From NCBI RefSeq assembly GCF_963511525.1, contig NZ_CAUPIY010000015.1, positions 1-53,036 of the forward strand: a DNA stretch of 53,036 nt. Reading direction: 5' to 3'. Origin of the DNA: Mobiluncus sp963511525. Its GTDB lineage: Bacteria; Actinomycetota; Actinomycetes; Actinomycetales; Actinomycetaceae. The position numbers and the translations under genes are program-made. The notes below the pieces were generated by a model, which worked only from the letters and a program-made list of their open reading frames with translations, made no database searches and had not been told where the DNA came from. Shown piece by piece: positions 36,301 to 43,479 of this stretch; position 1 is the stretch's first letter; each line of letters begins with the position of its first letter.

Positions 36301-36658
36301 CCGGGGGAGGAGTCAGACGAAGGTCAGGTGGACGGTAGCTTAGGCGCAAGATGGTGGCCCCAAGTTTTAGGCGCGCACCGGGCTTGAGGCGGCAGGCCCG
36401 ACGTATCCGGTGGGTCCAGGGCAACGTTTTCCACATTTTGTACACAGGCGCGGAACCGGGAAACGGCAAAGCGCGCAAAGTTTTTTTCGACGGCTCCAGG
36501 TGCAGATTTTGACGCGAGACTTGCGGGTCGCTCAGTCCGCTCAGTCTGCCAAAAATCCCTGGAATCGCGGGCAATGCTTGGCCTGAATCGGGTCCTTTGA
36601 TAACGACCCAGAGCAGGGGAGATGTCAGAGCCGCCCGTGGTTGCAAAAAATGTTCCAT
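33386..36658 (-). CDS. FHA-containing FtsK/SpoIIIE (EccC-like) ATPase, orphan
   Basis: It is a large membrane-anchored motor ATPase of the FtsK/SpoIIIE-EccC superfamily. The order seen is an FHA-like domain (about 15-108; GRLSGLSDPQVSRQNLHLE is the phospho-threonine-binding signature), two membrane helices (about 128-166), then ATPase 1 with Walker A GTTGAGKS (398-405), LLDYKGG and Walker B VLIVVDEF (about 498-505). A second P-loop domain, GNPGSGRT (669-676), has Arg for the usual Lys and is probably degenerate. A C-terminal segment has no clear motif. No WXG100, EccB, EccD or mycosin genes flank it, so I do not call it a type VII secretion component with confidence. DNA or protein translocation are both open. 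Confidence 0.8.
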   Translation of the reverse strand: MEHFLQPRAALTSPLLWVVIKGPDSGQALPAIPGIFGRLSGLSDPQVSRQNLHLEPSKKTLRALPFPGSAPVYKMWKTLPWTHRIRRACRLKPGARLKLGATILRLSYRPPDLRLTPPPAPRQFAGRTALFMFLPLLLMLGLGAFLGWRLLVILGIAGVITLVVFIRRALAVPTPEKLWLAAAAPLVTPSQKVSVIRVFSGRKLRRRVLQIQPGETLCFTGAKGADQARWVIAQAILFGQARLSEKNPDPWRGIKPREEPGQTSPQTLVIRVFNPGETPHLETDEVGMTITADTPPPWAQRILNPPPRRRVITAAWFGSLLEALGDNPRRLSLTAIPPAESLPDLVDVSQWWQTSPEAITQSWQAPPPGLCAQLGVSTAERPWLVDLVKEGPHALVAGTTGAGKSELLTTWLMALALHYSPRDLRFILLDYKGGAAFEALGALPHTHGVLTDLTPQLTSRALASLEAFLKQRETVLSQVKARDLEHYHQLTGQRLPRVLIVVDEFRALATDHPETLENLIRLATHGRSLGLHLILATQKPGGVVNGQILANTNLRIALRVRSPQDSTEILSDTRAASLPPIPGRLFWEGLTSGVAQAAWCGKADWVRHCVDQIRQAWEQGCDNARLPEIWCPDLPLATPCPPGSFALLDFPHQARQSWRLPQTSLGIFGNPGSGRTTAVASLTTTWLRQNRSVIVITPNPSAFWNRWSGLSEPLVSPLQHILTVFSPKDLWKLDQFISLAADCGLEGTAVAIDRADLLADELERLYPGQGVKRLETLLSENGAGGYLLAFTAPLGAGHTAWGALAGEKYVLCPRDTVDLHSAGIESNGVRGRLSDALPAVVAPGRGVWQIGNTCATAQIGLPNCEGLAEIVGTTPGADCPDGTPTASRGESIVLTEMPKLFSHREMPRAAQLVTLGWSSSRRDWLSLSPARRHWVVDDLAEMRPLVAQLKREYRRLGYRVIEAEDFELEHIDRDTFVIVSNSEHSTPNLNILRECIESSLKFDLTFLELRSPGLMPGNLTLSLPDFTNRKVTLTHLGNTIEARHRAANYLDIEMDFVRKLQVIGEFPAIYQTGSEVGALLPPSANVTHIT

Positions 36659-36693
36659 ACCCTCAAGTTAGGGACCACAACCGATTTTCGCAA

Positions 36694-36763
36694 ACGGTTA
36701 TCCACAGGCTGTGGATAACCGTAGGTGAGGACTTGTTGATAACCCTCAAAAAGTTGTGCAAAA
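36694..36763. promoter_or_regulatory. DnaA-box cluster with perfect 29-bp palindrome
   Basis: Arms 36694-36707 and 36709-36722 are perfect 14-bp inverted repeats around one base. Each contains an exact consensus DnaA box: TTATCCACA (36698-36706) and TGTGGATAA (36710-36718). A one-mismatch box (TGTTGATAA, 36734-36742) and a two-mismatch box (TGTGCAAAA, 36755-36763) follow. It lies 36 bases upstream of the FHA-FtsK start and after the DJ-1 gene on the same strand. It could also form a hairpin terminator for the DJ-1 gene, but no T-run follows. Confidence 0.75.
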
Positions 36764-36830
36764 CCTGTTTAGAGCGCAGTTCTGATCCGGAGAACCAGGA
36801 TAGTAGTCGTAAGAACCTAAACCAGAAAAA

Positions 36831-37394
36831 TCAGTGAGTTTGGTAGCAAATCTGGGCAGCGACCTGTTGTGCCTGAGCCTCATCGCGCAGCAGAGAAATA
36901 ATAGCCAAAGCAAAGTCGATGGAGGAGCCCAGCGCCCGCGCGGTGATAATCCGGCCATCACGAATCAAGCCGGCATCGGAATAGTCGGCGTTCCCCAGGC
37001 CGTCTTGGAAACCGGGATAAACAGTTGCTCTGTGCTCATCGAGCAAGCCCAGCGCCCCCAACACGGTCGGCCCGGCGCACACCGCCGCCAGATTCCCCTG
37101 GTGAGAACGCAGAATCTGGGATAGTTTGGCTGATGCCTTGAGATTATTTACCCCGAGCTTGCCACCGGGAATAATCAGGACTTGTTCGCCGCTAGGAGCA
37201 AAGTTGTTGATGTGTTCATCGCAAGTCAGGGGAACCCGGTGCGAACTCACGATGGTTCGCGCCTTTTCATCATCACCGGCGGCATCGTTGACCGCCACCG
37301 TTTGTATCTCGATGCCTCCGCGTCGCAGCAAGTCCACGACCAGCAGGGCTTCACATTCCTCGACACCATCGGCCACAAAAATACTGGCTTCCAT
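36831..37394 (-). CDS. DJ-1/PfpI family protein
   Basis: It is a cytosolic protein of the DJ-1 (YajL/ThiJ-like) branch. The nucleophilic-elbow cysteine lies in AAVCAGPTVLG, the acidic partner is in DGVEECEAL near residues 11-17, and the VLIIPGG turn is present. Members act as chaperones, deglycases or glyoxalases; which applies cannot be told. The 187 residues are typical. AGGAGA precedes the ATG. It is transcribed toward the DnaA-box region and the FtsK-like gene. Confidence 0.9.
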   Translation of the reverse strand: MEASIFVADGVEECEALLVVDLLRRGGIEIQTVAVNDAAGDDEKARTIVSSHRVPLTCDEHINNFAPSGEQVLIIPGGKLGVNNLKASAKLSQILRSHQGNLAAVCAGPTVLGALGLLDEHRATVYPGFQDGLGNADYSDAGLIRDGRIITARALGSSIDFALAIISLLRDEAQAQQVAAQICYQTH

Positions 37395-37572
37395 TTCGTC
37401 TCCTAACCATCGGATTCAGTTTCGTATCCAAGTTTAGCGACGTAAGGGTTCGCGGGGGGTCTCAGGAAGGAAGCCCCGGTTAATTTCGGGCGACACAGCG
37501 ACAAATTCTGTGCAAACAGCGCCGGGGCGAAACTGCGGACTTTTCGTCTCCGGCTGGCCTTAAGATGGAATC

Positions 37573-39963
37573 GTGAAGAAACAAACCTCTATCCCTGAGG
37601 CTGCTTTAGCCCAACATGCTGACCTGGTGGACCAAATCGAGGCAGCGCGCACGGACTACTACGACGAAACTCCTGAAACCGGCGTGACCCGGCTGAGCGA
37701 TGCGGACTATGACGCCTTGTTCGTACAACTGCAGCTGTTGGAGGCGGCCTACCCCGGCCTGGTGACCCCGGACTCTCCAACGCAAACAGTCGGGGGTGGC
37801 GGGCAAACGGCGAGTACGGAAGGGTTCCCCCCGCATCGCCACCTGCAACAGATGGGATCTATCGATGACGTTTTCTCTTACACGGAGGTTGACGCGTGGT
37901 GGGCGCGGGTGGACAAGAGCCTCGATGGCCAGGATTTCTCGGTTTCTGCCGAGGTCAAGGTAGATGGGTTGGCCATGAGTTTGACCTACCTTCACGGGAC
38001 GCTCGCGGTTGGGGCTACGCGCGGGGATGGATTTACCGGCGAGGACGTGACTGAAAACGTGAAAACCATCGCGACCGTGCCGGTGCGTCTCGATGGTGAA
38101 ACAGTGCCGGAACTGGTGGAAATTCGCGGCGAAGTATACCTGCCGTTGGCGGATTTTGACGCTATGAATGCGGCCCGCGAACGGGACGGAGAAAAACTGT
38201 TTGCTAATCCGCGCAACGCGGCCACCGGCTCTTTGAAACAAAAAGACCCCGACCAGGCCGCTAAACGTCCCCTCGCGTTTTTAGCCCACGGGGTTGGGGA
38301 AGTACGTTGGGCTAGCCCCGAAGCGGTAGCGCAGCTGGGGACCCAAGAGGACTTTTATGAGCTATTGGAATCGTGGGGTTTGCATTCCGTGCGGGAAACC
38401 CCCGCCAGCTTGGGGCTACCTCTGGCGGGAATGCGCTCCCTCTCCGAGGTTCACTCGGTTTTAGACCAGATGACGGCGCATCGTCACGATTTTGCCCACC
38501 AGATTGACGGCGTAGTGCTGAAAGTTGACAGCTTTGCACAACGGGACGCCCTGGGGTCTACGGCGCGGGCGCCACGTTGGGCGTGTGCCTACAAGTTTCC
38601 TCCCGAAGAGGTCCACACCCGTTTGCTGGGTATCGAGGTGCAGGTGGGACGCACCGGACGAGTCACACCTTTCGGGGTGATGGAGCGGGTCTTGGTTGAC
38701 GGCTCCTACGTTTCGCGCGCCACGCTGCACAACGCCAAAGAAGTCGCCCGGAAAGACGTACGGCCCGGCGACACCGTCGTGTTGCGCAAAGCAGGGGACA
38801 TCATTCCCGAAATTTTAGGGCCGGTAATGTCCCTCCGGCCAGCTGGTTTGCCCCAATGGGTGATGCCCGATACCTGCCCCTCCTGCGGGACTAGGCTCGG
38901 AGCGCAAAAGGAAGGTGACATTGACTTACGTTGTCCCAATCAGTCGGGATGTCCGGCACAGATTACCGAGAGGCTCATTCACGTAGGCTCACGCAACGCC
39001 TTGGACATTGAGGGCTTGGGTGAGGAAGGCGCTCTAGCGCTAACCCAGCCGGAGTTCGGGCGCGCCGATGTGGCTGCTGCCCTCGCGGCTGGGGGTCGCT
39101 GTGAGCTGGAGGACGGAACCATTGTCGCTGTTCGGCCTGGTCAGGAACTCGGCCTGGAAGCTATCGAGGATCTCTTGCCGCCTGTTCAGTCCCCGGTCCT
39201 GACTTCAGAAGCGGGTTTGTTTGCTTTGCAGCCTGAGGATTTACGCGACGTGATGGTGTGGCGCGAGATTCCGGGCACTGACGGTCGGGATTGGCAACAG
39301 GTTCGGTTCTTTTGGGCGAAACCAAAACCATTGCCGAAAGCCGCTCAGGAAGCTACCGGACAGCGCTTCGGGCCTCCCGTGGCTGGGAAAGTCGTCCAGA
39401 CGTTCTTTGAGCAGCTACAAGCTGCGAAGTCAAAAGAACTGTGGCGGGTTTTGGTGGCCCTATCCATTCGGCATCTGGGCCCGGTCGCGGCTCGGACCAT
39501 AGCCCGACAGTTTGCCACGATGTCTGCTATCCGAGCCGCTAGCGTGGAACAGCTCGGTGAAGTCGAGGGAGTAGGCGAGGTCATTGCCGCCTCTATTCAC
39601 GACTGGTTCACAGTCCCGTGGCATCAAGAAATCGTTGATGCTTGGGAAGCCGCGGGAGTCGGGGCAGTCAGCCAAGCTGAAACGGCGAGCGGAACCTCTC
39701 TGGCTGGGGAATTAGCACCAACCCTGGCCGGCCTGACCGTAGTCATCACCGGAAACGTCCCCGGCTACACTCGTGAATCCGCCCAGTTAGCGGTAGAAGC
39801 CCGCGGAGGGAAAGCGACCGGTTCGGTATCAAAAAAAACTGACCTGGTCGTGGCCGGTGCAGGCGCGGGGTCAAAACTGGCGAAAGCCCAGGCGCTGGGC
39901 ATTCCCGTCATCGAATCTGCTGACTTCAACGCCCTGCTAGAAAAGGGCTTGTCGCGAACCTGA
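37573..39963 (+). CDS. ligA: NAD-dependent DNA ligase LigA
   Basis: It seals nicks during replication and repair. The Ia domain is followed by the adenylation domain with the active lysine in EVKVDGLAMS (Lys129). Then come an OB fold, a four-cysteine zinc finger (CPSC...CPNQSGCPAQ), helix-hairpin-helix repeats and a C-terminal BRCT domain (about 718-793). At 796 residues it is about 100 longer than E. coli LigA. The extra length lies between the zinc finger and the second HhH block (about residues 490-600), an insertion I associate with some actinobacteria. The start is GTG at 37573. Confidence 0.95.
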   Translation: MKKQTSIPEAALAQHADLVDQIEAARTDYYDETPETGVTRLSDADYDALFVQLQLLEAAYPGLVTPDSPTQTVGGGGQTASTEGFPPHRHLQQMGSIDDVFSYTEVDAWWARVDKSLDGQDFSVSAEVKVDGLAMSLTYLHGTLAVGATRGDGFTGEDVTENVKTIATVPVRLDGETVPELVEIRGEVYLPLADFDAMNAARERDGEKLFANPRNAATGSLKQKDPDQAAKRPLAFLAHGVGEVRWASPEAVAQLGTQEDFYELLESWGLHSVRETPASLGLPLAGMRSLSEVHSVLDQMTAHRHDFAHQIDGVVLKVDSFAQRDALGSTARAPRWACAYKFPPEEVHTRLLGIEVQVGRTGRVTPFGVMERVLVDGSYVSRATLHNAKEVARKDVRPGDTVVLRKAGDIIPEILGPVMSLRPAGLPQWVMPDTCPSCGTRLGAQKEGDIDLRCPNQSGCPAQITERLIHVGSRNALDIEGLGEEGALALTQPEFGRADVAAALAAGGRCELEDGTIVAVRPGQELGLEAIEDLLPPVQSPVLTSEAGLFALQPEDLRDVMVWREIPGTDGRDWQQVRFFWAKPKPLPKAAQEATGQRFGPPVAGKVVQTFFEQLQAAKSKELWRVLVALSIRHLGPVAARTIARQFATMSAIRAASVEQLGEVEGVGEVIAASIHDWFTVPWHQEIVDAWEAAGVGAVSQAETASGTSLAGELAPTLAGLTVVITGNVPGYTRESAQLAVEARGGKATGSVSKKTDLVVAGAGAGSKLAKAQALGIPVIESADFNALLEKGLSRT

Positions 39964-40088
39964 GCCAGTCCTGCGATTGGCGGCAGCCCGGGTCGAGACG
40001 TGGGCAGCATGGTTCTGAGCGCAGTGCAAGCCGCGGGTAGCCACCGGCGGATTCCTGACGTGTGGGCGAAACCCCTGAATATCCAGCT

Positions 40089-41444
40089 CTACAAAACCGA
40101 GCCGAGCGGGCGCAACAGACGCTCAATGACCCGATTAACGACGGGTCGTTCCTCCCACTGCTCCAGGGTGAGTTGCCGAGCGTTGGTCAAGTCGTTGAGG
40201 AACACTTGTTCCATCTGGTCGGCCAGGTCGGTGGAAAAAATCTCCATATTAATTTCATAGTTGCCGGTCATAGACAGACGGTCGATGTTCGCGGTCCCTA
40301 TTGTGGTCCAGCAGCCGTCGGCGGTAGCGGTCTTGGCATGGACCATAGCCTCCTGGTAGAGCCAGATTTCCACCCCGGCCTCCAACATTGGGGAATAGTA
40401 TGAGCGAGCCACCCAGTCGGCCGCAATATGGTTGGAGGTTTCCGGCATCAGCACTTTAATATCCACCCCGCGCCACGCTGCCGCAATGAGTTCGTCCAAA
40501 ATATCCCGATCCGGAATGAAGTAAGCCTGAGTAATCCAAAACCGCTTTCGAGCCTTGTTCAACGCTTTGATATACAGGCCGCGGACAGGGAATAGCAGAC
40601 GGTTCGGTTCGTTGCGAGCCACTTCGATTTCAGGAATCCACTGGCGGGGCTTAAATTGGGGCAGCCTAGGCAGATGCCGGGTTTTATGAGCATTCCAAAA
40701 ATCGGTGAAAGCGTCGGTCAGCTCCCACACTGACGGGCCGGTCACACGCAGGTGGGTATCGCGCCACTGAGTCGCATAGAGTGAACCGATATTGTACCCA
40801 CCAATAAACCCAACCTTGTTGTCAACGGTGAGGAGTTTGCGGTGGTCGCGCCCGGTGGAACGCAGCGAGAGAAAGAACGAACGAAACAGCCCGAAACGCA
40901 GAACGTGCAGGTTACGTAGGTGAGGGAAGCGAGTCATGGCGGAGGGAACATTGATGTTGCCGAAAGCATCCCAAATAATGAAGACCTCGACCCCGCGCTT
41001 GGCGGCGTCAATCAAAGCCTCTTTGAACAAATGCCCGATTTCGTCATTCTTCCAGATGAAAGTCTCAAAGAAGACGTGAGATTGCGCCGAACGGATGGCT
41101 TGCAGCATCGCGGTGTATACCTCAATCCCCGAGGTGTAGACCTGCATCTTGTCCTCGGCGAAACTGATTTCGGGCAGTTGAGTGATCGGAAAAGGCTTGA
41201 CAGTGGACTGACGCCAGGTTCTCAGAGTATCGATAACGACTGTTATCGCCCCGGCAATGAGCTCAAACAGCAGGAACCCACCAAAAAATCGTGCCAACAC
41301 TTTGGGCAGTTCCTGAGGGGTCTTTACCGCCAGTTCAGAAAGCCGGGTAAAGAAACGGGCGATCCGGCGGAAGGCCTCACCGCGCGGCTTCGCACTACCA
41401 CGACTGTGCATTCCGTGTTGCAGTTCTCCCGCTCGTTTGCCCAT
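40089..41444 (-). CDS. cardiolipin synthase-like phospholipase D family protein
   Basis: It is a membrane-associated phosphatidyltransferase or PLD-family enzyme, probably making cardiolipin. Two HKD motifs are present: DHRKLLTVD (with FIGGYN downstream) and VHAKTATAD (with TIGTANID). One hydrophobic segment near residues 45-70 could anchor it. The 451 residues are near the length of ClsA/ClsB enzymes. AAAGGAA precedes the ATG. It is divergent from gatCAB. Substrate specificity is inferred from overall resemblance. Confidence 0.87.
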   Translation of the reverse strand: MGKRAGELQHGMHSRGSAKPRGEAFRRIARFFTRLSELAVKTPQELPKVLARFFGGFLLFELIAGAITVVIDTLRTWRQSTVKPFPITQLPEISFAEDKMQVYTSGIEVYTAMLQAIRSAQSHVFFETFIWKNDEIGHLFKEALIDAAKRGVEVFIIWDAFGNINVPSAMTRFPHLRNLHVLRFGLFRSFFLSLRSTGRDHRKLLTVDNKVGFIGGYNIGSLYATQWRDTHLRVTGPSVWELTDAFTDFWNAHKTRHLPRLPQFKPRQWIPEIEVARNEPNRLLFPVRGLYIKALNKARKRFWITQAYFIPDRDILDELIAAAWRGVDIKVLMPETSNHIAADWVARSYYSPMLEAGVEIWLYQEAMVHAKTATADGCWTTIGTANIDRLSMTGNYEINMEIFSTDLADQMEQVFLNDLTNARQLTLEQWEERPVVNRVIERLLRPLGSVL

Positions 41445-41643
41445 ATTTGTATTCCTTTCCCACTAACAGTGTAGTGGACGCAATCCCAGTGCCACCAGCG
41501 TGTCAGGGCACAAGCCCGAAAAGGCTTTCCTGGTTCCCCAAGGCTTAGTTGCTTTTGCTCCGCCAGTTTTACCATCTGGGCAGGGCATGGCGAAGCGGCG
41601 GCGCCCCAGACAGCAAGGTTTAACCGCCACGCTGGATTTTCGT

Positions 41644-41649
41644 TAGACT
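41644..41649 (+). promoter_or_regulatory. gatC -10 element, leaderless start
   Basis: TAGACT ends seven bases before the gatC ATG (41657), leaving no room for a 5' leader. No good -35 is visible. Confidence 0.45.
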
Positions 41650-41656
41650 CTAAGGT

Positions 41657-41953
41657 ATGTCGACTATTGATGCTGATGAAGTGAGGCGCGTCGCTGGCTT
41701 GGCCCGAATTGCGCTGACCGAGGAAGAAATCCAAAAATTCGCTGTTGAACTGGACGTGATTACCCAGGCGGTGGCGAAAGTAAACGAGGTAGCGAAACCG
41801 GACATTCCGGCGACTTCGCACCCGATTCCGCTCACGAATGTGTGGCGTGAGGACGAGGTGGGTCAATGCCTCGACCACGATGAAGTACTCCAAGCCGCCC
41901 CGCAGCCAGACCGCGGGATGTTCGGCGTACCCAAGATTATCGGGGAGGAGTAA
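41657..41953 (+). CDS. gatC: Asp/Glu-tRNA amidotransferase subunit C
   Basis: It is the small wrapping subunit of GatCAB. The 98 residues show the typical DEVRRVAGLARIALTEEEI start and the conserved C-terminal WREDEVGQCLDHDEVL. It is first in gatC-gatA-gatB, two bases before gatA, and its end carries the gatA ribosome site (GGGGAGGAG). The ATG has only a weak TAAGG, but a -10-like TAGACT lies seven bases upstream. Confidence 0.94.
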   Translation: MSTIDADEVRRVAGLARIALTEEEIQKFAVELDVITQAVAKVNEVAKPDIPATSHPIPLTNVWREDEVGQCLDHDEVLQAAPQPDRGMFGVPKIIGEE

Positions 41954-41955
41954 AT

Positions 41956-43479
41956 ATGAGTAACACAGAACTTTACCTGTTGTCTGCCCACGATTTGGCC
42001 GCGAAGCTGGCGGCCAAAGAGGTCACCAGCGAGGAACTGGTGCGGGTGTTTGCCGACCGGATTGAACACCTCGAGAAGGACGTCCACGCTTTCCTGTTTG
42101 TTGACGTGGAAGGGGCACTGCAAACCGCTAAACAGGTCGACGCAGACCGCGCTGCCGGCAAGAAACTGCATCCTTTTGCGGGAGTGCCAATCGCGATTAA
42201 AGACAATATGGTGCAACGGGGCAAACCCACCACCTGCGCTTCAAAAATCCTGGAAGGCTGGCTGCCGCCCTATGACGCCACCATCGTGCTCAAGCTCCAA
42301 GAGGCGGGACTGCCAATTATGGGTAAAACCAACATGGATGAGTTCGCCATGGGATCGTCTACCGAGCACTCGGCTTTCGGCCCGACCCGCAACCCGTGGG
42401 ATTTGGAGCGGATTCCGGGCGGATCAGGCGGCGGTTCGGCCGCGGCGGTGGGAGCCTTCATGGTGCCGTGGGCGCTGGGTTCGGACACGGGCGGTTCCAT
42501 TCGTCAACCCGGGGCTGTGACCGGTACCGTCGGCGCGAAACCGACCTACGGTGCGGTGTCCCGCTACGGTTTGATTGCGATGGGGTCCTCCCTGGACCAG
42601 ATTGGCCCGGTCACTCGTGACGTTCGTGACGCGGCGGCGCTACAGATGATTATCGGGGGGCACGATCCGCTGGATTCCACCTCTCTGGATGAACCGGTAC
42701 CGGACATTACCGGGGCGCTGGCCGAAATTGGCACAGATGCGACCGGTTTGCGTGTCGGGGTCGTCAAGCAGCTGCAAGGCGAAGGCTACCAGGCTGGGGT
42801 GTTGCAGCGTTTCCAGCAGGCTGTGGAGCGTCTGCAAAAGGCGGGGGCGAACGTTATCGAAGTGGATTGCCCTTCCTTTGAGTATGCTTTGGCGGCCTAT
42901 TACCTGATTATGCCGGCAGAAGTGTCGTCTAACCTGGCTCGTTTCGATGGGGTTCGTTACGGTCTGCGGGTGTTGCCGCAGGACGGCGAGGTTACCACGG
43001 AACGCATGATGGCGGCGACTCGTGAGGCGGGCTTCGGTGATGAAGTGAAGCGCCGCATTATTTTGGGTACTCACGTGCTATCTGCGGGTTACTATGACGC
43101 TTACTACGGTTCGGCGCAAAAGGTGCGTACTCTGCTACAGCGTGACCTGGCGGCAGCCTTTGCACAGTGTGATGTGCTGCTCACACCTACCGCCCCGACC
43201 ACCGCTTTCAAGTTTGGCGACAAACTCGACGATCCGATGAGTATGTACCTGAACGATGTGGCGACCATTCCCGCCAACTTGGCTGGGATTCCCGGTATTT
43301 CGATTCCTGCCGGGGTGGCCCCGGAAGACGGTATGCCCGTGGGGGTGCAGGTGCTGGCTCCCGCCCGCGGGGACGTCACCATGTATGAGGTGGCAGCCCG
43401 GATGGAAGCCCAACTGGCAAAGTCGGAGGAGCCGATGCCGCCCTGCCCGGCCGCGGCATGGAAGGAGGGCGCAAAATGA
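41956..43479 (+). CDS. gatA: Asp/Glu-tRNA amidotransferase subunit A
   Basis: It is the glutaminase subunit releasing ammonia for transamidation of Glu-tRNA-Gln and/or Asp-tRNA-Asn. The amidase signature is intact, with Lys in AIKDNM, the cis-Ser in GSDTGGSIRQP and the Ser-rich PGGSGGGSAAAV. The 507 residues are normal. It overlaps gatB by four bases (ATGA), indicating tight coupling. Confidence 0.96.
   Translation: MSNTELYLLSAHDLAAKLAAKEVTSEELVRVFADRIEHLEKDVHAFLFVDVEGALQTAKQVDADRAAGKKLHPFAGVPIAIKDNMVQRGKPTTCASKILEGWLPPYDATIVLKLQEAGLPIMGKTNMDEFAMGSSTEHSAFGPTRNPWDLERIPGGSGGGSAAAVGAFMVPWALGSDTGGSIRQPGAVTGTVGAKPTYGAVSRYGLIAMGSSLDQIGPVTRDVRDAAALQMIIGGHDPLDSTSLDEPVPDITGALAEIGTDATGLRVGVVKQLQGEGYQAGVLQRFQQAVERLQKAGANVIEVDCPSFEYALAAYYLIMPAEVSSNLARFDGVRYGLRVLPQDGEVTTERMMAATREAGFGDEVKRRIILGTHVLSAGYYDAYYGSAQKVRTLLQRDLAAAFAQCDVLLTPTAPTTAFKFGDKLDDPMSMYLNDVATIPANLAGIPGISIPAGVAPEDGMPVGVQVLAPARGDVTMYEVAARMEAQLAKSEEPMPPCPAAAWKEGAK

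Noticed and set aside
33386..36658. Calling the FtsK-like gene eccC of a type VII secretion locus
   Set aside because: No WXG100, EccB, EccD, EccE or mycosin gene is in the flanking sequence, and the second ATPase P-loop is degenerate.
36694..36722. Reading the palindrome only as a terminator of the DJ-1 gene
   Set aside because: The stem could fold, but no T-run follows on either strand and both arms contain exact DnaA-box consensus, so a protein site explains more of the sequence.
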